Program-made: the position numbers and the translations under genes | Shown: in pieces, positions 1 through 8,228 of the stretch | Position numbering within the stretch: the first letter of the stretch is position 1 | Layout of the letters: every line of letters begins with the position of its first letter | Assembly: GCA_910577295.1 (NCBI GenBank) | Contig: CAJTLS010000028.1 | Location: forward strand, 1 to 33,653 | Source of the DNA: an uncultured Eubacterium sp. | Lineage (GTDB): Bacteria; Bacillota; Clostridia; Lachnospirales; Lachnospiraceae | Direction: 5' to 3' | DNA: 33,653 bases | Notes under the pieces: generated by a model | Told to the model about the DNA's origin: nothing | What the model saw: only the letters and a program-made list of their open reading frames with translations | The model's database searches: none

Positions 1-89
1 TGTAAAGGTAAAATCTACTCTTTATTTGTAAGGATAAGTTCTACAGGGAGAGGACGCAAGGGGTAGAAATTAACTTTTCAATTGAGTCA

Positions 90-118
90 TTGACAAAACT
101 GTGCAGACTCAAGATAAA
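90..118 (+). promoter_or_regulatory. Possible upstream promoter of the agr-like kinase/regulator pair
   Basis: TTGACA at 90-95 is followed after 17 nt by GATAAA at 113-118, a fair sigma-A promoter. It lies just upstream of a second, better promoter, so the pair would be in tandem. Bases 1-66 are open in frame 1 and stop at TAG 64-66, so they may be the last 21 codons of a gene that starts outside the window; this is too short to identify. Confidence 0.4.
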
Positions 119-124
119 GTTCGT

Positions 125-153
125 TGAAAAGAAGCCAAAAATAATGTATAATA
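125..153 (+). promoter_or_regulatory. Promoter for the response regulator / kinase operon
   Basis: TTGAAA at 125-130, a 17-nt spacer, and a perfect TATAAT at 148-153. Transcription would start near 160 and give a leader of about 78 nt before the ATG at 238. Because the -35 and -10 are both good, this promoter probably fires without an activator, which would keep the sensing arm expressed at a basal level. Confidence 0.65.
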
Positions 154-237
154 ATATTGGAAATTTTTGGAATCAGAATACATTCTATTAAATAGTTGAA
201 TTTATTCATGGGTTAAAAGATAGTTTGGGAAAATGAA

Positions 238-978
238 ATGAAACAGATACTTGTATTAGAGGATAACGAACACACACGGAACAGGTTGGTTAAGATACTG
301 AAATCTTTGGAGCAGAAAGTAAATGTATTTGCTTTCTCGAATCAGGAGGAAGCTTTCGGCTGCGCAATGATGCACCGGATAGATTTATTTCTGGTGGATA
401 TTATTCTTTGTCCAAAGGAGAAAAATGACTTTTCAGGAATCAGCTTTGTGGAGAGAATCAGAGAATGTGCTTCCTGCTCGGCAGAAGTTGTTTTTATTAC
501 GAGCATTGCAGGATTAGAGGTTGATTTACTGCACCGTGTACATTGCTATGATTATATTGAAAAGCCAATAGATGAAGAGCGGATTAAAAGGATTGTCAGC
601 GAGATACTTAATCGTGGCGAGAAAGCATCCAAATTGCCGGAACGTATTTATTTAAGAAACAATGGGATTTGCTTTCCGATTGATGTAACTGAAATCCGAT
701 ATGTACTGAATCAAAATAGGATAATGTATGTTTATACTGCGGAAGAATGTATTGAAGTTCCAAACCTGACATTAAAGCGGTTTTTAGAACAAGTCAGAGA
801 CTCTATTTTTCTTTCCCCGTTAAAGGGGGTGGCAGTTAATATTGCCCACATAGAGTCTGTTGACTATGTCAATCAATTTATTTATCTGAAAGGGATAAAA
901 GAACCGGTCAGTATGGGCTCCGTTATGAAAAAGCGCTTTCGTAATGAGTATGAAGCATACATAAAACGAGGGTACTAG
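238..978 (+). CDS. AgrA/ComE-like LytTR response regulator
   Basis: A 246-aa two-component response regulator. Residues 1 to about 120 form a receiver domain with the acidic pocket E8-D9 and the likely phospho-acceptor D54 in the stretch LFLVDIIL. The conserved lysine is in EKPIDEERI. Residues about 140-246 fit a LytTR DNA-binding domain, including the typical LSPLKGVAVNIAHIESVD segment (compare S. aureus AgrA and S. pneumoniae ComE). The kinase gene follows after 4 nt, so the two are co-transcribed. The ribosome site is weak (GGGA at 227-230). The expected role is to bind DNA as a phosphorylated activator when the cyclic peptide is sensed. The likely target is the agrBD promoter, but no clear LytTR repeat pair was found there. 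The fold assignment is firm; the peptide-sensing role is inferred from the neighbours. Confidence 0.9.
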   Translation: MKQILVLEDNEHTRNRLVKILKSLEQKVNVFAFSNQEEAFGCAMMHRIDLFLVDIILCPKEKNDFSGISFVERIRECASCSAEVVFITSIAGLEVDLLHRVHCYDYIEKPIDEERIKRIVSEILNRGEKASKLPERIYLRNNGICFPIDVTEIRYVLNQNRIMYVYTAEECIEVPNLTLKRFLEQVRDSIFLSPLKGVAVNIAHIESVDYVNQFIYLKGIKEPVSMGSVMKKRFRNEYEAYIKRGY

Positions 979-982
979 AGAA

Positions 983-2236
983 ATGAAAATAACGTATTTA
1001 CTATTAGCAACGACTACTGTTTTAGAATTATTAAGTAGTACTTTTGTAGTGAATGGGTTGGTGGGGAAAGAGAAGACAATTCCGATTTTTAAGACTTCTA
1101 TATTTATAGTGGCAACAGTTGCTTATATTCTTATGCTGCCGGATACTTTGACGACAGGGAGTTATCTGCTGTTTCTGCTATATATAAAGTGGTCTTATAA
1201 TGAATCATGGAAAAATAGTCTGATTACGTTAATACTATGTATAATTTTAGTCGGCATTGTAGAATTAGTAAGCTTTTTTCCTTTTGCATTTATGATGCAT
1301 GGATGGCTATCGGATATAATGAATAATCTATTTGCTTCGTTATGCAGTGTAATTCTTTGTTTTGCTGTGGCAAGATGTATTCCAATTCAGCATTTGAAAA
1401 ACTGGTGTAAGAAAACAGAAGTCACCTATATAGCAGTTGTACTTTTTAGTCTGATTTTAATGTGTACAGCTATTATTGATTTGAAAATGACAATGCATCT
1501 TGACTTAGGTGATTACATTTATATTACTGTCTGTGTTGTATTAATGTGGTTGTTAGTAGTCCGGCTGATGAGATATCGGTACGAGGAGAAGATTCGAAAA
1601 AAGTACTTTGATGCGTTCTGTAGTGTCATTGACCAAATGAAAAGACGTCAGCACAAATTCCGAAATCAGGTGGATGTCGTTTATTCGCTACATAGGTTGT
1701 ACAATGATTATGACACACTTGTTGAGGAACAGAAGAAGTATTTAGGTAAGCTGGTTGATTATGAAATGCCCACGGATGTACTGGTGTTAGAGAATCCGAT
1801 TATTATTGCACATATTTTTGAAAAGATAGCGGAGGCACAGGAAGCGGGACTGCGAGTCAGGATGAAACTTTCATGCAGTTTGGCAAACTGCGACATTGAT
1901 GATATACATATGATTGAGATATTGGGAACATTTTTAGATAATGCGATTCAGGACATGATAGCGACGGAGCAGAAGGAGTTTTTGTATATTGAAGCAAAAT
2001 ATGAGAATGGCATCATAGTTCGGGTTGCCAACCCGCATAGAAAGATGAAGAATCAGGAAATACAGCAGATGTTTGAGGACGGATATAGCACAAAAGGAGA
2101 AGGACGGGGAATTGGTTTGTATCACGTAAGAAAATTAGTTCAGAAATATAAAATAGATTTAGCAGTAGAAAACCAGAATCAGGGAGAACAAAACTACATT
2201 TGTTTTTCAATAATAATGAAAGAAAGCACTCTGTGA
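983..2236 (+). CDS. AgrC-like GHKL sensor histidine kinase
   Basis: A 417-aa membrane kinase. The first 200 or so residues hold about six hydrophobic segments, as in AgrC-type peptide sensors. A linker follows with the probable phospho-histidine in RRQHKFRNQVD, then a GHKL-type ATPase domain. In the ATPase domain the N box is seen in LGTFLDNAIQDM and the glycine-rich box in KGEGRGIGLYHVRKLV. The gene starts 4 nt after the response regulator and forms an operon with it. Its stop codon lies inside the loop of the terminator at 2221-2249. The signal is most likely the cyclic peptide from the agrBD pair on the opposite strand just downstream. Family assignment is strong; the ligand is inferred. 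Confidence 0.9.
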   Translation: MKITYLLLATTTVLELLSSTFVVNGLVGKEKTIPIFKTSIFIVATVAYILMLPDTLTTGSYLLFLLYIKWSYNESWKNSLITLILCIILVGIVELVSFFPFAFMMHGWLSDIMNNLFASLCSVILCFAVARCIPIQHLKNWCKKTEVTYIAVVLFSLILMCTAIIDLKMTMHLDLGDYIYITVCVVLMWLLVVRLMRYRYEEKIRKKYFDAFCSVIDQMKRRQHKFRNQVDVVYSLHRLYNDYDTLVEEQKKYLGKLVDYEMPTDVLVLENPIIIAHIFEKIAEAQEAGLRVRMKLSCSLANCDIDDIHMIEILGTFLDNAIQDMIATEQKEFLYIEAKYENGIIVRVANPHRKMKNQEIQQMFEDGYSTKGEGRGIGLYHVRKLVQKYKIDLAVENQNQGEQNYICFSIIMKESTL

Positions 2237-2249
2237 TGGAGTGCTTTCT
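2221..2249. terminator. Shared hairpin terminator between the convergent agr arms
   Basis: A perfect 11-bp stem (2221-2231 with 2239-2249) encloses a 7-nt loop. The loop contains most of the TGA stop of the kinase gene. The left flank is AT-rich and the right flank is TCTTATTGTT, so it could end transcripts from both the kinase operon (+) and agrBD (-), although neither side carries a long U-run. Confidence 0.65.
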
Positions 2250-2262
2250 CTTATTGTTAATC

Positions 2263-2388
2263 TTATTCTGTCGGAAGCTTTGGCTCGCCAAAGAAAATAA
2301 AGCTAGGATGTTTTATCGTTATAATAGCTGTCAAAGCTAAGCAAAGCGTGCACAACTTATACATTTTTGGTGTAAACAGTTTTTTCAT
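2263..2388 (-). CDS. agrD: AgrD-like cyclic lactone autoinducer peptide precursor
   Basis: A 41-aa peptide starting at the ATG at 2388; an in-frame start further upstream (2445) lacks the ribosome site. GGAAAGGAGA lies 6-7 nt before this ATG. The layout is that of AgrD: a short basic amphipathic leader (MKKLFTPKMYKL), a hydrophobic stretch, a core, and a charged tail GEPKLPTE. The tail closely resembles the YEPKSP motif that follows the ring in Listeria AgrD (CFMFV). By analogy the ring here would be S29-F-I-F-F33, with a serine giving a lactone where most AgrD peptides have a cysteine and a thiolactone. The leader contains C13 and C16, which are not in the core position. The gene overlaps the 3' end of agrB by 32 nt, the usual tight agrB-agrD coupling. 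The ring borders are inferred. Confidence 0.85.
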   Translation of the reverse strand: MKKLFTPKMYKLCTLCLALTAIITIKHPSFIFFGEPKLPTE

Positions 2389-2941
2389 AGATTTCTCCTT
2401 TCCGTGCAATTTTTGCACATAATAATTGAAATATTTGTAACACAATTACCCAATAGATAAGTTCTCTATAAGGCAGTGTTTCCAACAAAATCAGTAAACT
2501 GGAATAAACGAGCAGAAGAATAATTACACGGTGTGAAAATTTTTTTACTTCTGCCGCTGTTAATCGGGGACGCATAACGGAAGTAATTGGTCCGGTGATT
2601 AAAAATATTCCCAATGAAAGTAACAGTCCAAGCGCCAGATAGCCGTTGGACAAAGGGTATCTGGAGAGAGCAATTGCCATAACGTAAAAAGCGGAAGTAA
2701 ATAAGAAACAACTTATATAGTGGGAAAAATGTAATCCTCCGCTGTTGCATCGTATGGATAGCAGGACGATAGTTGCAATCAGTACTTCATCGGCATACCC
2801 CAAAGGAAGCGCTACCAATAATGCGATAAGTAGTTTACTCAATTCAGAAAAAATTGCTTTAATAGCATAAATAATTCTGCCTGCGTCTAAAGAACTGAAT
2901 TGAAATTCATCTTGCAGATATGCTTTAAATTTTTTCTCCAC
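2357..2941 (-). CDS. agrB: AgrB-like peptide-processing membrane protease
   Basis: A 194-aa polytopic membrane protein with about five or six hydrophobic segments. It begins with GTG at 2941, placed 8 nt after a GGAGGG ribosome site. The AgrB cysteine endopeptidase signature is complete: R64, G69-L70-H71 and C78 in RCNSGGLHFSHYISC, with the same seven-residue H-to-C spacing as H77/C84 of S. aureus AgrB. AgrB removes the C-terminal tail of AgrD and helps cyclise and export the peptide. Its 3' end overlaps agrD on the same strand. It is transcribed towards the kinase genes, so production and sensing arms are convergent here, unlike the single agrBDCA operon of staphylococci. Confidence 0.93.
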   Translation of the reverse strand: MEKKFKAYLQDEFQFSSLDAGRIIYAIKAIFSELSKLLIALLVALPLGYADEVLIATIVLLSIRCNSGGLHFSHYISCFLFTSAFYVMAIALSRYPLSNGYLALGLLLSLGIFLITGPITSVMRPRLTAAEVKKFSHRVIILLLVYSSLLILLETLPYRELIYWVIVLQIFQLLCAKIARKGEIYEKTVYTKNV

Positions 2942-3238
2942 AACTGCAACCCTCCAAGCTGCTGTATATATTAGCAGAGCAAATGCTTCACAGCGATATC
3001 ACCATAACAGAAAGAACAAGAGGAATGGACATATATTACTAACCGTATTCTTTTTTGTGTTAAAAATACTGATCGTATAGTATTTGTTGAAAATATGGAA
3101 ATTAATGTCGAAAAAAATAACGCTTTAGTGATATATACCCAATTCCTGCCAAAGTGGATATATAATTGAAAAATAGAATTGTTTCAATAGTTTCAATAAA
3201 AAATTCAACAAGAAAAACAAATGATAGGAGGGTAAAAA
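2942..3238. promoter_or_regulatory. Divergent regulatory region between agrB and the XRE regulator
   Basis: This is 297 bp without a gene. On + a perfect TATAAT sits at 3161-3166 with no recognisable -35. Overlapping and following it are ATTGAAA (3165-3171), TTTCAAT (3182-3188) and again TTTCAAT (3191-3197), so an inverted repeat is combined with a 9-bp tandem repeat GTTTCAATA (3181-3189, 3190-3198), a plausible operator. ATACT/AGTAT at 3066-3083 is a weaker dyad. For agrB, AT-rich TAATAT-like boxes lie close to the start without a good -35, as would suit an activated promoter. A single LytTR-like sequence, TACGGTTAGT, reads on - at 3038-3047, but its partner repeat at the right spacing is not evident. 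Confidence 0.45.
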
Positions 3239-3574
3239 ATGCATATGAATAATGCGCTTGTTGGCAAGCGTATCAAAAGATTACGGTTGAAAAATAAGAT
3301 GACAAGGGAAGAACTTGCAGAAGCGGCTAATATTTCTGTATCATTTATATACGAGATTGAGACAGGGAAAAAAGGTTTCTCGGTATGGACGCTGAGAAGA
3401 TTAACGGAAGCGTTAAAAGTAGACCCCGATTACATTATTTATGCTGATGAACAGGAAGACTCAGAAGAGGCGATTGCAAGAAGAAAGCAGGTAGCATGTT
3501 ATGATAATTTAGTGCATTTGCAGAAACTTTTAACGGAAGCGATGGCAGAACTTAGCGAAGTAATAGACAGTTAA
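3239..3574 (+). CDS. XRE-family (Cro/C1-type HTH) transcriptional regulator
   Basis: An 111-aa protein with an N-terminal HTH_3/XRE domain at residues about 7-65 (GKRIKRLRLKNKMTREELAE, then the recognition helix region SVSFIYEIETGKKGFSVWTL) and a short acidic, helical C-terminus. GGAGG lies 7 nt before the first ATG at 3239; a second ATG at 3245 is possible. It diverges from agrB and ends at a strong terminator, so it is a single-gene transcript. Its position suggests it controls the agrBD promoter or itself through the TTTCAAT repeats upstream; that is inference. The target and ligand are not known. Confidence 0.88.
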   Translation: MHMNNALVGKRIKRLRLKNKMTREELAEAANISVSFIYEIETGKKGFSVWTLRRLTEALKVDPDYIIYADEQEDSEEAIARRKQVACYDNLVHLQKLLTEAMAELSEVIDS

Positions 3575-3589
3575 ATATGATTATGCCGG

Positions 3590-3624
3590 AAAAAAGGTGC
3601 AAGCCTGTTAGCTGCACCTTTTTT
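3590..3624. terminator. Bidirectional intrinsic terminator between the XRE gene and pyrG
   Basis: A perfect 12-bp stem (3590-3601 with 3613-3624) includes six A at the left end and six T at the right end. Either strand therefore reads as a GC-containing stem followed by a U-run. It serves the XRE gene (+) and pyrG (-). Confidence 0.88.
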
Positions 3625-3638
3625 GATTCTGTCTTTAT

Positions 3639-5243
3639 TTATTTTTGAAAATCAATCGCCGCACCGACAAAGCCTTTGAATAGCGGGTGCGGATGATTTG
3701 GTCTGGACTTAAATTCCGGATGTGCCTGTGTGGCGACAAACCACGTGTGGGTAGGGAGTTCAACCATTTCCACAATGCGTCCGTCCGGAGACAGGCCGCA
3801 GAGAGACATACCGTTTTTCTCAAAATCATCCCGATAGTAGTTATTCACTTCATAGCGGTGGCGGTGGCGTTCGTGTATCGTCTCCTCACTGTAGAGTTCA
3901 TATGCCCTGCTTCCTTTGACAAGCACACACGGGTAAGAGCCGAGACGTAATGTGCCGCCAATATCCTCAACGCCATTCTGGTCTGGCATCAAATGAATAA
4001 TCGGATGTGTGGTCGACGGGTCGAGCTCCGCGCTGTGGGCGTCGTTCCAGCCGATGACGTTGCGGGCAAATTCCACAAGCGATAGCTGCATTCCGAGGCA
4101 GAGTCCGAGGAATGGGATATTATTCTCGCGGGCATATTGAATGGCGTAAATCTTACCATCGATTCCCCTGTCGCCGAATCCGCCGGGAACAAGTATGCCG
4201 CTGACGTCGCGGAAGTAGTCAGCCGCATTTTCTGTTGTCACATTTTCGGAATTAATCCATTTAATATTCACTTGCGCGTTGTGGGCAAAACCACCGTGCT
4301 TTAATGCTTCCACGACACTGATATAGGCGTCGTGCAGCGCGGTGTATTTTCCGACAAGCGCCACGGTGACTTCTTTATTCAGCGTCTTAATTGATTCAAC
4401 CATATCTTCCCAGCCTTTGATATCCGGCTCCGGACAATCCAAATGCAGGCATTTGCATACGGTTTCGGCAAGATGTTCCTTTTCCATAGCCAGTGGAACT
4501 TCATATAACGTTTCCACGTCAAGGTTTTGGATAACCTGACTGTTTGGCACATTACAGAAAAGAGAAATCTTATCGCGAATGGCTTTGTCCAACGGAATTT
4601 CCGTGCGGCAGACAATGATATCCGGCTGAATACCCATACCCTGCAGTTCCTTTACGCTTGCTTGTGTCGGTTTGGACTTTAATTCCTGAGAAGCCTTTAA
4701 GTAAGGCACAAGCGTTACGTGAATCAAAATAGCATTTTCATGGCCGACGTCCAACTGGAACTGGCGGATGGCCTCAAGGAATGGCTGACTCTCGATATCT
4801 CCCACTGTACCGCCTACTTCAATAATCGCAATCTGCGTTTCTTTGATGCCGTCGTTGCGGTAAAAGCGGCTTTTCAACTCGTTCGTAATATGAGGGATAA
4901 CCTGTACGGTGCCGCCGCCGTAGTCTCCGCGTCGTTCTTTGGAGAGAACCGACCAGTATACTTTTCCGGTGGTGACATTACTTTGCTTTGTCAGGCTTTC
5001 GTCGATAAATCTCTCATAATGACCGAGGTCTAAGTCTGTTTCGGCTCCGTCGTCGGTGACAAATACCTCTCCGTGCTGGATGGGATTCATAGTTCCCGGG
5101 TCTATATTGATATACGGGTCAAATTTTTGCATTGTCACTTTGTACCCGCGCATTTTCAAAAGTCTGCCAAGTGAAGCAGCGGTAATTCCCTTTCCCAATC
5201 CGGAAACAACGCCGCCTGTTACAAAAACGTACTTTACAGCCAT
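3639..5243 (-). CDS. pyrG: CTP synthase (glutamine-hydrolysing)
   Basis: A 534-aa protein of normal full length for PyrG. It makes CTP from UTP, ATP and glutamine in the cytoplasm. The N-terminal synthase domain starts KYVFVTGGVVSGLGKGITAA with the P-loop-like GGVVSGLGKG, and carries PYINIDPGTMNP and HGEVFVTDDGAETDLDLGHYERF. The C-terminal class I glutamine amidotransferase domain has the nucleophile cysteine in FLGLCLGMQ and the catalytic His-Glu in ATQAHPEFKSRP. AGGAGG precedes the ATG at 5243 and a good promoter lies at 5303-5331. The mapped start shows no run of G that would suggest the CTP-dependent stuttering attenuation known for Bacillus pyrG. Confidence 0.98.
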   Translation of the reverse strand: MAVKYVFVTGGVVSGLGKGITAASLGRLLKMRGYKVTMQKFDPYINIDPGTMNPIQHGEVFVTDDGAETDLDLGHYERFIDESLTKQSNVTTGKVYWSVLSKERRGDYGGGTVQVIPHITNELKSRFYRNDGIKETQIAIIEVGGTVGDIESQPFLEAIRQFQLDVGHENAILIHVTLVPYLKASQELKSKPTQASVKELQGMGIQPDIIVCRTEIPLDKAIRDKISLFCNVPNSQVIQNLDVETLYEVPLAMEKEHLAETVCKCLHLDCPEPDIKGWEDMVESIKTLNKEVTVALVGKYTALHDAYISVVEALKHGGFAHNAQVNIKWINSENVTTENAADYFRDVSGILVPGGFGDRGIDGKIYAIQYARENNIPFLGLCLGMQLSLVEFARNVIGWNDAHSAELDPSTTHPIIHLMPDQNGVEDIGGTLRLGSYPCVLVKGSRAYELYSEETIHERHRHRYEVNNYYRDDFEKNGMSLCGLSPDGRIVEMVELPTHTWFVATQAHPEFKSRPNHPHPLFKGFVGAAIDFQK

Positions 5244-5302
5244 ATTTTTCCTCCTAAACGATTTCGGTAATGAATGTGAAATAAAAAAACAAATATGTTC
5301 TA

Positions 5303-5331
5303 AGTATACCCTTTTTAGGAAATGGTTGCAA
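5303..5331 (-). promoter_or_regulatory. pyrG promoter
   Basis: On - the -35 TTGCAA (5331-5326), a 17-nt spacer and the -10 TATACT (5308-5303) form a strong sigma-A promoter. The predicted start near 5296 gives a leader of about 50 nt. Confidence 0.75.
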
Positions 5332-5365
5332 GAGTCAAATTCACTAATCTTTCACATACTAACCA

Positions 5366-5394
5366 TTGATTTATATTACAAAATCTTTTATACT
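5366..5394 (+). promoter_or_regulatory. ftsH promoter
   Basis: TTGATT at 5366-5371, a 17-nt spacer and TATACT at 5389-5394. Start is expected near 5401, giving a leader of about 37 nt. No heat-shock CIRCE-type repeat is seen near it. Confidence 0.75.
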
Positions 5395-5437
5395 TATTAA
5401 TTGGAAAAGATTCGCAATAACGAAAGGATACGAATAA

Positions 5438-7414
5438 ATGGATTATAATAAAAACAATAGAAACGACCGTAATCCGAACAGGAAGAAAAGAAACCGCACG
5501 AATATAGCCATCTGTATTATGGCGGCAATGTTTGCCATCGGTTTGATTTTCTTTCTAAATTCGGAAATACAGAGAAATACGGAGAAAGAGATTTCCTATA
5601 CAAAATTTATCGAAATGTTGAAAAAAGAACAGGTAAAAAAAGTTACGTTCAAATCCAACATGATTTATATTGAGCCGAAAAAGGAAGAGAAAGTTGCCAT
5701 GTTGACGGTGACGTATTATACCGGCTATGTCAATGATGAAAAATTAGTACAGGATTTATTGAATAAATATGGCGTGGAGTTTAGTGCGGAGATTCCGAGC
5801 AGTTCCGGTATCATGGACTTTTTGTTGTCGTATTTACTGCCGATTATAGGGCTCTGGGTGCTGCTGTGGTTCTTTATGCGCTCAGCGACCAAAGGCGGCG
5901 GTCTTATGGGCGGCGTCGGCAAGTCGAATGCCAAAATGTATGTGGAGAAAAAGACTGGAGTAACCTTTTCAGATGTGGCGGGCGAAGAAGAAGCAAAAGA
6001 ATCGCTGACAGAATTAGTTGATTTTCTGAAAAACCCGGAAAAATATAAAAAGATTGGCGCCCGGCTGCCAAAGGGAGCTCTTCTCGTAGGCCCTCCGGGA
6101 ACCGGTAAGACGCTGTTGGCAAAGGCGCTGGCAGGAGAAGCGGGAGTTCCGTTTTTCTCTCTTTCCGGCTCGGATTTCGTAGAGATGTTCGTCGGTGTCG
6201 GTGCATCCCGTGTCCGTGATTTATTTAAACAGGCGACGCAGATGGCGCCGTGTATTATCTTTATTGATGAGATTGACGCCATCGGTAAGAGCCGCGACGG
6301 CCAGTTTGGCGCCGGTAATGATGAGCGCGAGCAGACGTTGAATCAGCTTCTGTCGGAGATGGACGGCTTTGATTCTTCCAAGGGAATTATCATTCTCGGA
6401 GCGACGAACCGTCCGGAAGTTTTGGACAAGGCATTGCTCCGCCCGGGGCGTTTTGACCGCCGTATTATAGTAGAGAAGCCGGATTTGAAAGGGCGCGTGG
6501 ACGTCCTGAAAGTACATTCCCATGATGTGCTGATGGATGAGACCGTCGACTTGGAAGAGATTGCTCTGGCGACGTCGGGAGCAGTCGGAGCAGATTTGGC
6601 AAATATGGTTAATGAGGCGGCGATAATGGCTGTAAAGGACGGACGGAACGTAGTCGGCCAGAAAGATTTATTTGAGGCGGTAGAGGTTGTTCTCGCCGGA
6701 AAAGAAAAGAAAGACCGCATACTCGGCAAGGAAGAGAAGAAGATTGTCGCCTACCACGAGATTGGACATGCGTTAGTGGCAACGAAATTAAAAAATACCG
6801 AGCCGGTGCAAAAGATTACCATTGTACCCCGCACGATGGGGGCGCTCGGCTATGTAATGCAGGTGCCGGAAGAAGAGAAGTATCTGATGAAGAGAGAGGA
6901 GTTAATCTCTGAAATTACTACGCTGATGGGCGGCCGTGCGGCCGAGGAAGTGAAATTTGACGATATTACGACAGGAGCGTCGAACGATATCGAGAAAGCG
7001 ACTTCGATTGCACGTTCCATGGTGACGCAATACGGTATGAGTAAGAAGTTCGGCATGATTGGTCTGGAGACGATACAGAGCAGATATCTGGACGGTCGTC
7101 CGGTGTCAAATTGCGGCGAGGTGACGGAGAGCGCTATTGATGAAGAAGTTATGGAGATTTTAAATCAATGTTATGACAAAGCGGTTTCCTGTATTGAAGA
7201 ACATCAGGAAGTGATGGATAAGCTGGCGGCGCACCTGATTGAAAAAGAGACGATTACCGGCAAAGAATTTGTTGAGATTTATGAGGAAATTACCGGTATC
7301 AAATTAAAGAAAAGAAATTCAGAGGGTAAGATTGTCGAGGAAGAAGAGGAAGAAGAAAAGCAGGAGAAAAACGAAGCGGAAAATGAAGTGGAGAACAAAG
7401 AGGGAGAAGAGTAA
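5438..7414 (+). CDS. ftsH: ATP-dependent zinc metalloprotease FtsH
   Basis: A 658-aa membrane AAA+ protease that degrades misfolded and regulatory membrane and cytosolic proteins. Two membrane helices (about 22-42 and 125-146) flank a short extracytoplasmic domain. The AAA domain has Walker A GPPGTGKT (218-225), Walker B IIFIDEIDAIG and the second region of homology with RPGRFDRRI. The M41 peptidase has HEIGH at 440-444. The C-terminus ends in a long glutamate-rich tail (EEEEEEEKQEKNEAENEVEN), not needed for activity in other FtsH. AAAGGA stands before the ATG. Its stop overlaps the next start (TAATG at 7412-7416), so the HAD gene is translationally coupled. Confidence 0.98.
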   Translation: MDYNKNNRNDRNPNRKKRNRTNIAICIMAAMFAIGLIFFLNSEIQRNTEKEISYTKFIEMLKKEQVKKVTFKSNMIYIEPKKEEKVAMLTVTYYTGYVNDEKLVQDLLNKYGVEFSAEIPSSSGIMDFLLSYLLPIIGLWVLLWFFMRSATKGGGLMGGVGKSNAKMYVEKKTGVTFSDVAGEEEAKESLTELVDFLKNPEKYKKIGARLPKGALLVGPPGTGKTLLAKALAGEAGVPFFSLSGSDFVEMFVGVGASRVRDLFKQATQMAPCIIFIDEIDAIGKSRDGQFGAGNDEREQTLNQLLSEMDGFDSSKGIIILGATNRPEVLDKALLRPGRFDRRIIVEKPDLKGRVDVLKVHSHDVLMDETVDLEEIALATSGAVGADLANMVNEAAIMAVKDGRNVVGQKDLFEAVEVVLAGKEKKDRILGKEEKKIVAYHEIGHALVATKLKNTEPVQKITIVPRTMGALGYVMQVPEEEKYLMKREELISEITTLMGGRAAEEVKFDDITTGASNDIEKATSIARSMVTQYGMSKKFGMIGLETIQSRYLDGRPVSNCGEVTESAIDEEVMEILNQCYDKAVSCIEEHQEVMDKLAAHLIEKETITGKEFVEIYEEITGIKLKKRNSEGKIVEEEEEEEKQEKNEAENEVENKEGEE

Positions 7415-8226
7415 TGGCATATGAGCTTTTGGTATTGGACGTAGACGGCACGCTTGTCAATTCGCATAAGCAGATTTCCGATATTACCCGTGATGCCATT
7501 TTGGAATGTCAGGAAAATGGTATCAGGGTGGCGATTGCGTCCGGCCGCTGCACGGAGGGGATTCGACATCAGGCAAAAGAGATTCATCTGGATGAATACG
7601 GCGGCTATATTATTTCCTTTAATGGGGGCAGGATAACAAATTTTCAGACCGGCGAGGTAATCTATGATATTCCGCTGCCGAAAGGAATGATACATGAATT
7701 ATATGATTATTCCGTACAAGAGAAAACCGGAATATTGACATATAACGAGGGAAAAATCGTATCTCACAGCGATACCGACGGGTATATCGTCATGGATGCC
7801 AAGGGATGTGATATTCCGATATGGGTGCCGGAAGACTTCCACAGAGACGTGACCTTTGACGGCAATAAGGTTATTCTCACAGGCAATCCGCAGCAGTTGG
7901 AGGCATTAGAGCCGAAAGCGGCCAAAGACTTTGAGGGAAGATTATCGGTATACCGCTCAGAGGGCTTTTATCTGGAAATGATGCCGCTTGGTGTCGATAA
8001 GGCTTACGGCGTTTCCAAGCTTTTAGAGCGGCTTGGGTATCGCAGAAGTCAAATTGTCTGCTGTGGAGACGGCTTTAACGATTTGCCGATGATTGAATAT
8101 GCGGGACTCGGTGTTGCCATGGATAATGCACCGGAAGAACTGAAGCAACTGGCCGATTATATCGCCCCCTCCTGTGACGAGGACGGTCTGGTCGATGTTA
8201 TCGAACGATTTATAAAGGATTGGTAG
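7414..8226 (+). CDS. Cof-type HAD-IIB family phosphatase
   Basis: A 270-aa haloacid dehalogenase-like hydrolase of the Cof/YidA type, which dephosphorylates small metabolites such as sugar phosphates. Motif I is LVLDVDGTLVN (nucleophile Asp), motif II is ASGR, motif III lysine is in LGVDKAYGV, and motif IV is CCGDGFNDLPMIEYAG. The cap domain lies between. The start codon overlaps the ftsH stop and the gene runs up to uvrC, so it is in the same transcript. The substrate cannot be read from sequence. Confidence 0.92.
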   Translation: MAYELLVLDVDGTLVNSHKQISDITRDAILECQENGIRVAIASGRCTEGIRHQAKEIHLDEYGGYIISFNGGRITNFQTGEVIYDIPLPKGMIHELYDYSVQEKTGILTYNEGKIVSHSDTDGYIVMDAKGCDIPIWVPEDFHRDVTFDGNKVILTGNPQQLEALEPKAAKDFEGRLSVYRSEGFYLEMMPLGVDKAYGVSKLLERLGYRRSQIVCCGDGFNDLPMIEYAGLGVAMDNAPEELKQLADYIAPSCDEDGLVDVIERFIKDW

Positions 8227-8228
8227 AT

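Noticed and set aside
1..66. End of an upstream gene in frame 1
   Set aside because: Only 21 codons are visible and they match nothing I recognise; mentioned under the promoter but not called as a gene.
3002..3047. A pair of LytTR (AgrA-type) binding repeats upstream of agrB
   Set aside because: TACGGTTAGT is a fair half site, but the only other candidate is about 36 bp away and weak, not the two-helix-turn spacing expected.
5725..6282. A 185-codon open frame on - inside ftsH
   Set aside because: Shadow of the conserved AAA domain, which is certain on +.
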